A stretch of DNA of 64,000 nt from Gluconobacter morbifer G707 (GCF_000234355.1 NZ_AGQV01000007.1:1-64000), one strand, 5' to 3'; positions 16,055 to 25,090 are shown, counted from the stretch's first letter. Numbers and translations are program-made. Notes: generated by a model from the letters alone, not told the origin.

Positions 16055-17464
16055 ATGCTCAAGACCGCCGCCGTCCTGTTCGTTCATGATGAGGCTGACA
16101 CGATAGGCTGGTGGCTGGCCCACCACGCCGCTCTCGGCTTTTCCACCCTCGTCGTGTGCGATGACGGATCGACGGATGGCACCACGACCGTCCTGTCAAA
16201 CGCCTCGTCTTTTTATGACGTCCGGATCAGGCGAGCGGATCCGTCCCTTGCGAACAGGCTGGACCGCCAGACCCGGTTTCAGGAAACCTTCCTGAAATCG
16301 GAAGCCGCGGAATTTGACTGGGTCATGTTTCTGGCGGCCGATGAGTACCTGCATCTGGAAAGCGCGCCATCCCTTCCGGATTTTCTGGAGACCGCCACCG
16401 CGGATGACATCCGGTTCAACTGGTGCCTGTTCGGTTCCAGCGGCCGTAAAACACCTTCTCCCTTCTCCCCGGTCGAGACCTATACCCGCCACGCCCTGAT
16501 CAGCATGACGGATCATCGCGTCGTCCGTTCCATCATGCGGCCGCGACAGGCCGACACACCCCGCCCCCTGCCCGATCCGTTCTGCGCCATCGGCCAGAAC
16601 GCAGACTGGCAATACGGGCGCATCCTGCATTTCGCGGCATCCGATCCGGAGACGTTCAACCGCCGTCAGTCCAGCGCAACCCCACAGGCCGCATGGCGAC
16701 ATTTTGACCGGAATGACGCCGTCTATACTGGAGCGGCGCGCTGGCTGACGGAAACAAAGAACATTGCCGCCTCCATCCAGCAGGCAGGACTGATCGACCT
16801 GTACTGGCAACTCAGAGGCGCCGTCGTCCATTCGGACAGGACCATCCTTGAACGGCTCGGTCTCTCCACGCAGGATCTGACCACACCCCCCGCAACCCGG
16901 AACCCGGCCCGCTTCCGGTTTTTCCGCCTGAACGGCGCACAGAAACCGGTTCTGGACACCAGCACGGGACAGATCCTGACCATTCCATCCGGCTCGCCCG
17001 AGCCTGAACGCTACGTCTCACTCGTCCTCGCCGTCGAAACGACGCAGCAGGGCACAGCTTTTGCCTGCCTGTTCCCGGAAGTGCCGGTTCAGGGGAAATT
17101 TTTCGCCCTGCCCGGATCACCCGTCCTGCTTGCCGCCACTCCACTGCGGCTCTCTCCCGGTCATGCCTCTGCGCTCTGCGCCGTGACGGGCTCACGGATA
17201 AACCTCGCCCTGTCAGCAGGATCCCTGGAAGAACTCGACGCCACATTCTCGCTCCGTGACCGCCTGACAGCGCTCATGGTGCTGACGGCAGAAGGTCACA
17301 CCCTGCCAGCCCTGCTGCGTGGCATCGACCGCCTTCCCGCACCGGACGCCACGGCGCTTGGCTGCGCGATCGCGGCTCTGCCCCCTGCGGACGCTGACCG
17401 GGTGGCCCGGGCTTTTCCGGGTCTCGTTCCCCTCAGCATACGACCGGCCGCGTCTTACGTCTGA
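16055..17464 (+). CDS. Family 2/92-like glycosyltransferase
   Basis: 469 residues. The N-terminal about 230 residues form a GT-A domain: AAVLFVHDEADTIGWWLAHH, CDDGSTDGT (nucleotide-sugar site) and FLAADEYL in the position of the DxD metal motif. The C-terminal about 200 residues are unassigned. Starts 10 bases after lepA and may be read from the same transcript. Donor and acceptor are unknown. Its 3' end overlaps the convergent heme-oxygenase gene by 10 bases. Confidence 0.78.
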   Translation: MLKTAAVLFVHDEADTIGWWLAHHAALGFSTLVVCDDGSTDGTTTVLSNASSFYDVRIRRADPSLANRLDRQTRFQETFLKSEAAEFDWVMFLAADEYLHLESAPSLPDFLETATADDIRFNWCLFGSSGRKTPSPFSPVETYTRHALISMTDHRVVRSIMRPRQADTPRPLPDPFCAIGQNADWQYGRILHFAASDPETFNRRQSSATPQAAWRHFDRNDAVYTGAARWLTETKNIAASIQQAGLIDLYWQLRGAVVHSDRTILERLGLSTQDLTTPPATRNPARFRFFRLNGAQKPVLDTSTGQILTIPSGSPEPERYVSLVLAVETTQQGTAFACLFPEVPVQGKFFALPGSPVLLAATPLRLSPGHASALCAVTGSRINLALSAGSLEELDATFSLRDRLTALMVLTAEGHTLPALLRGIDRLPAPDATALGCAIAALPPADADRVARAFPGLVPLSIRPAASYV

Positions 17465-18012
17465 TCCCCGGCGGCACTCTCGCGAAACAGTTCGAACGTC
17501 TTGACCACGCCTTCCATGGCGGACTGTCGCCCCTGCGGCGATTCCGCCTTCAGCCGCGCCTGAAGTTCCCCCAGAAACGCCGGCCAGCTTCCCTTCTCAT
17601 GCCCGGCGGACAGATAGGCATGGGGAAGACCAGCCTCCACCTGCCTGCTGAGAACGCGCCCACCCAGCCGCGAACCCTCCAGAACATAAAGCGCACCAAG
17701 CGCCGCAGCATCACCCTGCGGGAGCTGAACCGGAAGACTGTCCGGGACAGACAGGCCAAGCTGTTCAAGATCTGCAAGCAGAAGCGGCCCGCGCGGAGAC
17801 CAGGAAGGCAGCGTGTCATACCTCAGCAGCACATGCTCCACAGCGGGCAGAACCCGCGCATGAGCCTGAAGGAAGCGGCCATATGAGTTCCGCTCTCCAA
17901 GATCGAACCGCCCGAAAGCCTGATCAACGTCCTCATGGATGCGCCGGCTGACTGTCCGCAGCTCTGAAAGCGGATCATCCTGATGGGCCGAAATCCCAGC
18001 CGCCAAATTCAT
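17455..18012 (-). CDS. Heme oxygenase, biliverdin-producing (BphO-type)
   Basis: 185-residue all-helical heme oxygenase. The proximal histidine is likely H26 (SRRIHEDVDQAF) and the distal-helix glycine segment is GALYVLEGSRLGGRVL. It opens heme to biliverdin, CO and iron, either for iron supply or to make a bilin chromophore. No bacteriophytochrome gene is present in this window. GAGGA precedes the ATG. It is divergent from the AsmA gene; I do not see a clear Fur box in the gap. Confidence 0.82.
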   Translation of the reverse strand: MNLAAGISAHQDDPLSELRTVSRRIHEDVDQAFGRFDLGERNSYGRFLQAHARVLPAVEHVLLRYDTLPSWSPRGPLLLADLEQLGLSVPDSLPVQLPQGDAAALGALYVLEGSRLGGRVLSRQVEAGLPHAYLSAGHEKGSWPAFLGELQARLKAESPQGRQSAMEGVVKTFELFRESAAGDQT

Positions 18013-18110
18013 TTTCGTCTGTCCTCATGAAGCAAAGGCGAAACCGCCTCTTTTGCCATTCGTAAAGATATACACTTTTGCGGCCCGAACATGGTCCGTC
18101 ATATTGTATC

Positions 18111-20258
18111 ATGAAGGAACTGTCTGTGAGCGATACTCCGTCCCATCCTGCCGCAGCCCGGCCAGCGCGACCCTCACACCCGGTCCTGAAAACCATCGGG
18201 GGACTGGCTGGTGCACTGGTCGCCGCGATTATCGTGCTGATCTTGATCTGGCAATGGGACTGGTTCGTACCGTACATCAACCGTCACGCCTCGGCCGCCC
18301 TTCACCGGCCGGTCAGCATCACCCACCTTCATGTGCATCCCGGCTTCAAAACCACCGTCACGGTGGATGACCTGAAGGTTGGACAGCCGGATGACTTCAA
18401 GACCGAAAAAGCCGACTTCGCCTCCGCCCACGCCATCACCGTCACGGTCGATGTCTGGCGTTACATCATGGGGCGCGGCCTCGCCGTCCCGTTCATTCAT
18501 CTCGATACGCCACAAGGCGACATCGTCTCGCTGCTCAACGGGCGCAACAACTATACCTTCACGTCCCAGGACACATCGAAAACGTCCTCTTCATCCTCGA
18601 CGCCCATCCCCGAACTCGGACAGATCCACATCAATGACGGAGACATCCGCGTCGCCCTCGCGCGCCTGAAGACAGACATGCACGTCCTGATCCACACCAC
18701 CCCCGGTGAAAACGGGAAGGAAGGAACGCTGGTGGTGGATCTCAGGGGACGGTACGCACAGGCCCCCATCAAGGGTCACATCGTAGGCGGCGCGCTCCTG
18801 ACCCTGACGGACCGCACCCATTCCTACCCGATCGATGGCCGCCTCGAGAACGGCCCCACCTACGCCACCCTGCGCGGCACCGTCGACGATCCGCTGCATT
18901 TCCAGGGAACGAACCTGAGCCTGCACTTCGCCGGCCCGGACATGGCTCTGCTCTACGGGCTCACCGGCGTGCCAATCCCTCATACGCCCGCCTATAACAT
19001 TACGGGAAACCTGGCTTATTCAGCCCGCGCCATCCGCTTCCAGAACTTTGAAGGCCGGATGGGAACGTCCGATATCGGCGGCGACATCAATGTCGATCCC
19101 CATCAGAAACCAATCTTCGTGGAAGCCACCCTGCACTCACGCTCCGTCAACCTAGAAGACCTCGGCGGCTTCATCGGCGCCCGTACGGGAGAAGCGAAAA
19201 AGACCGCCCCTCCCAGCCGCAGCGTCCTGCCAGACCAGAAAATCAACGTTCCCAAACTCAATGCCGTCAATGCGCATGTCACGTATCATGGCGACCATAT
19301 CCGTAACAAAGACTGGCCCCTGGACAACATCGATACCGAATTCTTCGTTCAGGACGGCGCCATTGACCTGAAGCACCTCACCTTCGCAACAGGCACGGGC
19401 CACATTTCCGTCGCCGCGAAGCTGCAGCCCACGGAAAAAGACCTGTTCCGGACCAATTTCCGTCTGGACGTCTCGCGCCTCCCCCTGTCCCGCATCATGA
19501 CATCGTCATCCACATTCAAGGGCGATGGCACCATCGGCGGTCACGCCACGCTGATCTCGACAGGAAATTCCGTGGCGTCCTTCGTCGCGAACGGCAATGG
19601 CGGGATCACGCTGGTGCTTGACCGTGGTGGAGACGTTTCCGCCCTGCTTCCGGATATTCTGGGGCTGAAGCTTGGATCGGCCATCCTCTCCGCACTGGGT
19701 ATTCCCGACCGCTCGAAGCTGGAATGCCTCGTGACGGACATGCCCCTGCGCGATGGCATCCTGCACACCAACTCCCTCCTCCTCCAGACAGGAACAAGCC
19801 GCACAACCGGAACAGGAACCGTCAATTTCCACAAGGATACGCTGGACTACGCCATCACGACCCGTTCCGTCGGGCCGCAGATCCTGTCCCTGCCCGGCGC
19901 CGTCCATATTTTTGGTGACCTGAACGGTCCCACCATCCTGCCTGGTGCGGAAATCGCCGGCCGTCTGGCCGCTTCCATCGGACTGGGCGTGCTGTTCCCG
20001 CCCGCCGCCCTGATCCCGACCATCCAGCTGGGCGTCGGCGAAGGATCCGCCTGTGAGAAGGCCGTCCGGGAGGCCAATACGCAGCCCGCAGCGGGAATCG
20101 CTCCGGGCCGTACAACTGGCAGCGGTGCGAGCAGCGTTCCCCATCCGGAAACCGGCAAAAACCGGAAAGCAGCGACCCGCAATTCTCCGCAGAGCCGCAG
20201 GGACATTCACCGCGCCTGGGAGAAGAAACTGAACCCGAAACAAAAAGCAGCGCATTAA
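18111..20258 (+). CDS. AsmA family protein
   Basis: About 715 residues. An N-terminal cytoplasmic stretch is followed by one membrane helix (ALVAAIIVLILIWQWDWF), then a long periplasmic beta-rich AsmA region (start: YINRHASAALHRPVSI; core repeats with LRGTVDDPLHF and LGVGEGSACEKAV near the end). AsmA-like proteins act in lipid transport to the outer membrane. Two starts are plausible: ATG 18111 and GTG 18126, the second with AAGGAA just upstream. The C-terminus is basic and low-complexity. Confidence 0.85.
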   Translation: MKELSVSDTPSHPAAARPARPSHPVLKTIGGLAGALVAAIIVLILIWQWDWFVPYINRHASAALHRPVSITHLHVHPGFKTTVTVDDLKVGQPDDFKTEKADFASAHAITVTVDVWRYIMGRGLAVPFIHLDTPQGDIVSLLNGRNNYTFTSQDTSKTSSSSSTPIPELGQIHINDGDIRVALARLKTDMHVLIHTTPGENGKEGTLVVDLRGRYAQAPIKGHIVGGALLTLTDRTHSYPIDGRLENGPTYATLRGTVDDPLHFQGTNLSLHFAGPDMALLYGLTGVPIPHTPAYNITGNLAYSARAIRFQNFEGRMGTSDIGGDINVDPHQKPIFVEATLHSRSVNLEDLGGFIGARTGEAKKTAPPSRSVLPDQKINVPKLNAVNAHVTYHGDHIRNKDWPLDNIDTEFFVQDGAIDLKHLTFATGTGHISVAAKLQPTEKDLFRTNFRLDVSRLPLSRIMTSSSTFKGDGTIGGHATLISTGNSVASFVANGNGGITLVLDRGGDVSALLPDILGLKLGSAILSALGIPDRSKLECLVTDMPLRDGILHTNSLLLQTGTSRTTGTGTVNFHKDTLDYAITTRSVGPQILSLPGAVHIFGDLNGPTILPGAEIAGRLAASIGLGVLFPPAALIPTIQLGVGEGSACEKAVREANTQPAAGIAPGRTTGSGASSVPHPETGKNRKAATRNSPQSRRDIHRAWEKKLNPKQKAAH

Positions 20259-20326
20259 GCCCATGGCGGGAGAGGCATTTTTGACTATAGCTGCCTGAAG
20301 ATGTCCTTTCCCGCCGGAGTAGCCGC

Positions 20327-21661
20327 TTGCTGCAGTCCAGACTTGACCGCTGGTTCCAGATCTCTGCCCGCGGTTCCACGATCCCCCGTGAAATCATTGC
20401 AGGCCTGACTGTTTTCGGGGCAATGGCCTACATCGTGGCGGTCAACCCAGCCATACTGTCCTCCGCCGGCCTCGACCGCCATGACATGGTGATGACCACC
20501 ATCGCCGGCGCCGTGGCCGGAACGCTGCTGATGGCGCTCTGGGCCAAACTGCCGATCGCACTTGCCCCGGCCATGAGCAGCAACGTCCTGTTTGCGCAGG
20601 TTGTCGTCCAGCAGGCCCATGTCAGTCCCCGGACCGCATTCACCGTCGTCCTGTTCAGCGGCCTGTGCTTCACAGCCCTGTCCCTGAGCCAGATCCGCCA
20701 GCGCATCATCCGCGGCTTTCCCCCCTCCATCGTGCTCGGCATCCAGATCGCCCTTGGCGCCTTCATCGCACGCATCGGCCTGACGACCGGCGGCCTGGCC
20801 GTCCCATCAGCGGAAGGCCTCTCCTTCGGCGCGCTCAGCAGTCCATCCGTCCTCCTCAGCATGGCCGGCATCCTGCTCTGTGGCGTTCTGGTGGTCCTGC
20901 GCGTGCCGGCCGGCCTCCTGCTCGCCATTCTTATCATCTCGATCGCCGGCCTTTTCATCCCGGAAGATCACGGCCCCATCACGCATCTTCCCACCCACCT
21001 GATGGACTGGCCCCACTACCCGACGACCCTCTTCCTGCCTTTTGATTTCCATGAATATTTTTCCCATCTCGGCCTCCTCGTTCCCATCACGCTCTATTTC
21101 CTGCTGAGTGACTTCTTCGACGCCACCGCAACCATGATGAGTGTCGCCCATCGGGCCGGACTGGATGGAACAGCCGAAAAACCGGCCCTGGATCACCGCG
21201 CCTTCGGCTCTGATGGCGCCGCCAGCATCATCGGCGCCTCCCTGGGCACCTGTACCGTTTCCGCCTACGTGGAAAGTCTCGCCGGCGTCGAAGCGGGCGG
21301 ACGCACAGGCCTGAGCGCACTGGTCGTCGCGGTCCTGTTCGCCGTATCTTCCGTTTTCTGGCCCCTGATCACCGCCATTCCCGCAATCGCCACCGCCCCT
21401 GTCCTGGTCCTGGTCGGACTGAACATGCTCGGAAGCCTGAGCCGGGTCGCCGAGACACCCGCCGACGCCATGCCTCCCCTGACCATGCTCCTGATCGCCG
21501 GCGTGACGGGCAATTTCATGCTGAGCCTGTCCTGCGGACTTCTGCTTTACACTGGACTGGCCATCGCCCTGCGGGATTTCCAGCGCCTGACCCCGATTGT
21601 CCTCGGACTGGACGCCGCCTTCGTATTCTACATGGTCCTTCAGGCCCATATGGGCGCCTGA
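20327..21661 (+). CDS. NCS2-family purine permease (AzgA/guanine-hypoxanthine type)
   Basis: 444-residue polytopic transporter with 12-14 hydrophobic segments. The beginning (STIPREIIAGLTVFGAMAYIVAVNP) and the GTCTVSAYVESLAGVEAGGRTGL segment are typical of the AzgA-like branch that moves adenine, guanine or hypoxanthine with protons. The frame starts at TTG 20327, with GGAG a few bases upstream; the nearby ATG at 20301 is out of frame. Exact substrate is inferred from the family only. Confidence 0.85.
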   Translation: MLQSRLDRWFQISARGSTIPREIIAGLTVFGAMAYIVAVNPAILSSAGLDRHDMVMTTIAGAVAGTLLMALWAKLPIALAPAMSSNVLFAQVVVQQAHVSPRTAFTVVLFSGLCFTALSLSQIRQRIIRGFPPSIVLGIQIALGAFIARIGLTTGGLAVPSAEGLSFGALSSPSVLLSMAGILLCGVLVVLRVPAGLLLAILIISIAGLFIPEDHGPITHLPTHLMDWPHYPTTLFLPFDFHEYFSHLGLLVPITLYFLLSDFFDATATMMSVAHRAGLDGTAEKPALDHRAFGSDGAASIIGASLGTCTVSAYVESLAGVEAGGRTGLSALVVAVLFAVSSVFWPLITAIPAIATAPVLVLVGLNMLGSLSRVAETPADAMPPLTMLLIAGVTGNFMLSLSCGLLLYTGLAIALRDFQRLTPIVLGLDAAFVFYMVLQAHMGA

Positions 21662-21703
21662 TATTAGGATTTTCTTCATTTTTATGGGGCACCTTCAGGC
21701 CCC

Positions 21704-22465
21704 ATGACGTCCAGTCCGCATCTTTTCATCGCCACCCCCTGCTTCGGGGGAACCGTCACCGTGAACTACATGCAGTCCCTTCTGGCCTGCATGGGCGGAG
21801 CCCCTCTCCATGACCTGCACCTGACCCTATCCACCATCGGGAACGACGCCCTGGTCACCCGGGCCCGCAACACCCTGCTCCATCAGTTCATGAGCGCCAC
21901 GGATGCCAGCCACCTCCTGTTCGTGGACAGTGACATCAGCTTCACTCTGCATGACATCCTTGCTCTCCTTGAGGCTGACAAACCCCTGATCGGCGGGGCC
22001 TACCCCCTCAAATCCCATTACTGGGACAGCGAGACCGACCATTTCCTGCGCAATGGCGAATCCCCGGCCACGGCCAGCCTTCGTTATGTCGGTGACTGCG
22101 CCGCTCTCCGGGAAAATCCGGCCCTCATGGCGCAGGTCAGTTATATCGGAACGGGCTTCATGCTGATGACCCGCGACATGGTTCGCCAGATGATCGCGGC
22201 CTACCCCGAAACCCGTTACAGCCGCATTGACGCCCTTCAGACAGGAACCATCCCCGACACGTCAGACGCCTACGCCCTGTTTGACAGCATGATCGACCCG
22301 CAGACCCGGACCTACCTCTCGGAAGATTTCGCCTTCTGCCGTCGCTGGACACAGATCGGCGGCGAGGTCTGGCTCCATCGCGGACTGAACCTCACCCATA
22401 CCGGCGCCACGGATTTCAGGGGGAACATGCAGGCGCGTTTCCGGCCTGCAATGACATTTCCGTAA
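21704..22465 (+). CDS. Glycosyltransferase-like protein (GT-A fold)
   Basis: 253 residues. The N-terminus (LFIATPCFGGTVTVNYMQSLL) and HLLFVDSDISF, with a DxD-type VDSD at about residues 74-77, indicate a nucleotide-sugar transferase of the type also found in phage and prophage genomes. The start codon lies in a hairpin (TGGGGC 21685-21690 with GCCCCA 21699-21704). A seven-codon frame from ATG 21684 ends in a TGA overlapping the ATG. No normal Shine-Dalgarno is visible, so translation may depend on that short frame. Confidence 0.65.
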   Translation: MTSSPHLFIATPCFGGTVTVNYMQSLLACMGGAPLHDLHLTLSTIGNDALVTRARNTLLHQFMSATDASHLLFVDSDISFTLHDILALLEADKPLIGGAYPLKSHYWDSETDHFLRNGESPATASLRYVGDCAALRENPALMAQVSYIGTGFMLMTRDMVRQMIAAYPETRYSRIDALQTGTIPDTSDAYALFDSMIDPQTRTYLSEDFAFCRRWTQIGGEVWLHRGLNLTHTGATDFRGNMQARFRPAMTFP

Positions 22466-22545
22466 AAATCACGAAAACCCGCTTTTCTTTGAAACAGGCC
22501 ACTATTCCGTCATAAAGACCTGTCTTAACCTGAAACTGCGGTATC

Positions 22546-22582
22546 GGGAGCGTGATGCATAACATTCCCCGGTACCGCTCCC
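22546..22582. repeat. Inverted repeat downstream of the lysozyme-like gene
   Basis: Arms GGGAGCG (22546-22552) and CGCTCCC (22576-22582) with a 23-base spacer, lying between the convergent glycosyltransferase-like and lysozyme-like genes. No strong T-run follows on either strand. It may be a weak terminator or a scar at the edge of the phage-like segment. Confidence 0.4.
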
Positions 22583-22585
22583 CCT

Positions 22586-23065
22586 TCATGCAAGAACAGC
22601 CTGCTGGAAAAACGGAATATTACTTTCCGCATCAGCCGCACCGGCAGCCGTATTGTAATAAAGCTTGTGGTAATGGCTCAACGCCCCTGCATCCCGTATG
22701 GAGGGCAGCGGCGCTCCAACCCGATAGAACCGGATTCTCGCCATGCCACAGGCATAACGCAGGTTGGTCATCATCTGCACACTGTGCGGCAGGTCATGCG
22801 CCATCATGCCTTCCAGTATGCTGCCAAAGGGCCTGCCCACCGGATAGCGGAGAAAATTCTCCCAGCAGTCGTCATGGGTCGCCGGTTCCATCTGCCATAA
22901 TCCAAGCGCCGGGCCACCCCCCAGCTGCTGCACATACCGCCCCCGGCTCTCAGCCAGCGCCGTCCCTGTCAGCAGATTGGCCGCCGCTTCTCCCCCAAGG
23001 CCCAGCGCCGCCAGCGCCGGCTCCACCACCAGATGCTTGAGCTGCCCGACATCCAGTCCCGTCAT
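22586..23065 (-). CDS. Phage-like lysozyme/transglycosylase-like protein
   Basis: About 159 residues from ATG 23065 (GAGGAG about 9 bases upstream); ATG 23083 overlaps the upstream stop as ATGA and is an alternative. GTALAESRGRY places a glutamate where soluble lytic transglycosylases have their catalytic acid, and GPALGLWQMEPATHDD resembles the substrate-groove block. No signal peptide. The preceding gene encodes a coiled coil plus membrane helix, giving the look of an endolysin/holin-type pair. Activity is unproven. Confidence 0.6.
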   Translation of the reverse strand: MTGLDVGQLKHLVVEPALAALGLGGEAAANLLTGTALAESRGRYVQQLGGGPALGLWQMEPATHDDCWENFLRYPVGRPFGSILEGMMAHDLPHSVQMMTNLRYACGMARIRFYRVGAPLPSIRDAGALSHYHKLYYNTAAGAADAESNIPFFQQAVLA

Positions 23066-23079
23066 GACCGCCCCGCTCC

Positions 23080-23440
23080 TCATCGCGCACCAAGGGACAG
23101 CACGACATGCACCATGCCCGTTCCCAGAATGGAGGCCGCAAGCGTGATCAACCCGGTAATGACGGCCCGTCCCCCGATCAGCCTGTCCAGCTTGCCATTC
23201 ACTATCCGGTTGCCGTCATCAACCTTGCTTTCAAGGTTCTTCATCTGATCCCGCAGGGAACAGGATCTCATGCCGCATCTCCGTCCGAAGCGTCTCGTAA
23301 CGGTCCGACAACCCACCTGCGACCGTCTCGAGCCGCAGAACACGATCTTCCAGCATCCTGAGCGTATAGGCCCTGTTCTCATGCTGCTGCTTTTCATGCT
23401 GCCGCCCTGAAACGTCCATCCGGTCCTCAACTTCCCCCAT
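23080..23440 (-). pseudogene. XhlA-like coiled-coil/membrane protein interrupted by a +1 frameshift
   Basis: Two overlapping minus-strand frames join into one sensible protein. The first (from ATG 23440, GGGGGAAGG upstream) is a heptad-rich stretch ending LRTEMRHEIL and then runs out of sense to a stop at 23231. The second continues SLRDQMKNLESKVDDGN and ends in a membrane helix (VITGLITLAASILGTGM) with stop at 23080. One extra A on the plus strand near 23259-23260 accounts for the shift; without it the product is about 119 residues. No classic slippery site is present. Coiled coil plus C-terminal helix is the XhlA/holin-associated layout. Confidence 0.65.
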
Positions 23441-23454
23441 GCCTTCCCCCAAAC

Positions 23455-23483
23455 AGAAAAAGCGCCCTCGAAGGAGCGCTTTT
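23455..23483 (-). terminator. Terminator-like hairpin just upstream of the coiled-coil gene
   Basis: On the minus strand AAAAGCGC and GCGCTTTTT arms enclose a CCT-TCG-AGG tip with one bulged T, followed by a T-run. It has A-tracts on the other side too, so it could work both ways. It precedes, rather than follows, the coiled-coil/lysozyme pair, about 15 bases before that gene's start. Confidence 0.65.
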
Positions 23484-23578
23484 CATGGCATTGAGCCACA
23501 AATATAAGAAAAACTCCCCTTTCTGGCAAGTCCGTTCCTCTCTTGGCGCGATGCGGGGAGAAGCGCATACTGCACCCC

Positions 23579-23833
23579 ATGACTGAGACCCCATCGGAGA
23601 CCCTGCTCGATCTGCGCGGACTGGCCTGCCCCCTGCCAGTCCTGAAGGCAAACCGCGCCCTGCGTGACCTTCCTGCAGGAGCGCGCCTGCGAATCCTCGC
23701 GACCGACCGTGCCTCCGTCGCGGATTTCCAGTCCTACTGCCGCGAAACCGGCCATGCGCTCATCGCCTTCACGGATGCCGCCGGCGTTCTGTCTTTCCTG
23801 ATCCGCAGGCGTGCAGAAACGACACCGTCCTGA
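23579..23833 (+). CDS. TusA/SirA-family sulfur-carrier protein
   Basis: 84 residues from the ATG at 23579. The family signature around the sulfur-carrying cysteine is LRGLACPLPVLKANRAL, with Cys17 in the CPxP motif. Such proteins pass persulfide sulfur for tRNA thiolation or molybdenum-cofactor work. It lies on the plus strand about 100 bases before xseB; the gap holds the structured leader described separately. Confidence 0.85.
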   Translation: MTETPSETLLDLRGLACPLPVLKANRALRDLPAGARLRILATDRASVADFQSYCRETGHALIAFTDAAGVLSFLIRRRAETTPS

Positions 23834-23925
23834 AGAAACTCAGTCGTTCCCGCGCTCAGGGCTGGCAAAACACGTCTTCAGCCTGTAATCCCCTCGCTAC
23901 CTGAGTTCCAAAGCGTGTTTTGAGG
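23830..23925 (+). promoter_or_regulatory. Structured leader with pseudoknot potential before xseB-ispA-dxs
   Basis: Four pairings are visible. P1: AACTCAG (23837-23843) with CTGAGTT (23901-23907). P2: CAGGGCTG (23857-23864) with CAGCCTG (23879-23885, one bulge). A loop-to-downstream pairing CAAAACACG (23866-23874) with CGTGTTTTG (23914-23922), whose loop strand lies inside P2's loop, makes a pseudoknot. An alternative is CTGAAGA (23830-23836) with TCTTCAG (23875-23881). The downstream strand abuts the GAGG ribosome site (23922-23925) of xseB. This is consistent with translational control; I do not recognise a known riboswitch class. Confidence 0.55.
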
Positions 23926-23932
23926 CTTTATC

Positions 23933-24184
23933 ATGCCTGATCCCATTGATGCCATGTCCTTCGAGGATGCCCTCTCCGAGCTGGAGCGGATCGTCCGTGG
24001 CCTTGAAGGCGGTCAGATGAAGCTGGAAGACGCGATTTCCGCCTATGAACGCGGTGCGGCCCTGCGCCGTCACTGCGATGCAAAGCTGGGAGAGGCAGAA
24101 ATGCGTGTGCGGGCCATTGTCCAGAATGACGACGGCAGCACAGGCACCGAACCTCTCACCGATACCGGAGAGACCGGCCGATGA
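23933..24184 (+). CDS. xseB: Exodeoxyribonuclease VII small subunit
   Basis: 83-residue XseB with the family helix pattern (MSFEDALSELERIVRGLEGG, LEDAISAYERGAALRRHC). It binds the large subunit XseA (not in this window) to form the single-strand exonuclease. Its stop overlaps the ispA start as ATGA, so the two are translationally coupled. xseB-ispA-dxs is a common bacterial operon. Confidence 0.95.
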   Translation: MPDPIDAMSFEDALSELERIVRGLEGGQMKLEDAISAYERGAALRRHCDAKLGEAEMRVRAIVQNDDGSTGTEPLTDTGETGR

Positions 24185-25086
24185 GCGCCACGACCACGTC
24201 CACCTCCCTCAAGGAGGCGCTTTCCCGCGCCTGCATCGACATCGAAAGCACCATCGACATCCTTCTGCCGATGGTGACGGGTGACGATGCGATCCTGCTG
24301 GAAGCCATGCGTTACGCCGCCCTCGGCGGCGGCAAGAGACTGCGCGGATTCCTGACAGTCGAGGTGGCCGCCCTGTTCGGCGCGAACCGCAGCGCCGCCC
24401 TGCGTGTCGCCGCTTCCGTCGAAATGCTGCACGCCTATTCGCTCGTTCATGACGACCTTCCGTCCATGGATGACGATGATCTCCGCCGCGGGCGGCCGTC
24501 CACGCACCGCCAGTTCGATGAAGCCATCGCCATCCTCGCGGGTGATGCGCTCCAGACACGCGCTTTCGAGATCCTCGTCGAACCGGCCACCAGCCACGAC
24601 GCGGCCATCCGCGCGGATCTGGCCCTGGCCCTGGCCCGCGCCTCCGGTTCCGCCGGCATGGTCGGCGGTCAGGTCATCGACATCCGCGGCGAAGGCCGTG
24701 CCCTGCCGCTTGAGGAAGTGCGCCACCTGCACGCCATGAAGACAGGCGCCCTGATCCGCTATGCCGCGGAAGCGGGCGCCATCCTCGCAGGCGTGAACGA
24801 TGACCGCCGCGCAGCCATCGTGGCCTATGGCCGCGATCTCGGAACGGCTTTCCAGGTTGCGGATGACGTTCTGGATTCCACCGCAACCGCCGAGGAACTC
24901 GGCAAGACCGCCGGCAAAGACGAAGCCAGCGGCAAATCGACCTATGTCTCCCTGCTTGGCATTGACGGTGCCCATGCTGAGGCTCGCCGCCTGAGCGATC
25001 AGGCCCGGGAGGCTCTTTCATCCTTCGGTGCACAGGCCGACGCCCTCCGGGCACTTGCGGACTATGTCGTCGAGCGCAGGAACTGA
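24181..25086 (+). CDS. ispA: Farnesyl diphosphate synthase (short-chain polyprenyl synthase)
   Basis: 301-residue all-helical prenyltransferase condensing IPP with DMAPP and GPP. First Asp-rich motif [10 protein letters not shown] (about residues 93-102) and second motif DDVLD (about 228-232) are intact, as is GGGKRLR. It starts within the xseB stop and is followed 4 bases later by dxs, so the precursor and chain-elongation enzymes are made together. Confidence 0.93.
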   Translation: MSATTTSTSLKEALSRACIDIESTIDILLPMVTGDDAILLEAMRYAALGGGKRLRGFLTVEVAALFGANRSAALRVAASVEMLHAYSLVHDDLPSMDDDDLRRGRPSTHRQFDEAIAILAGDALQTRAFEILVEPATSHDAAIRADLALALARASGSAGMVGGQVIDIRGEGRALPLEEVRHLHAMKTGALIRYAAEAGAILAGVNDDRRAAIVAYGRDLGTAFQVADDVLDSTATAEELGKTAGKDEASGKSTYVSLLGIDGAHAEARRLSDQAREALSSFGAQADALRALADYVVERRN

Positions 25087-25090
25087 TCCC

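Noticed and set aside
23830-23925. SAM-II, SAH or TPP riboswitch
   Set aside because: Although a pseudoknot is possible, the conserved core sequences I know for these classes are not visible.
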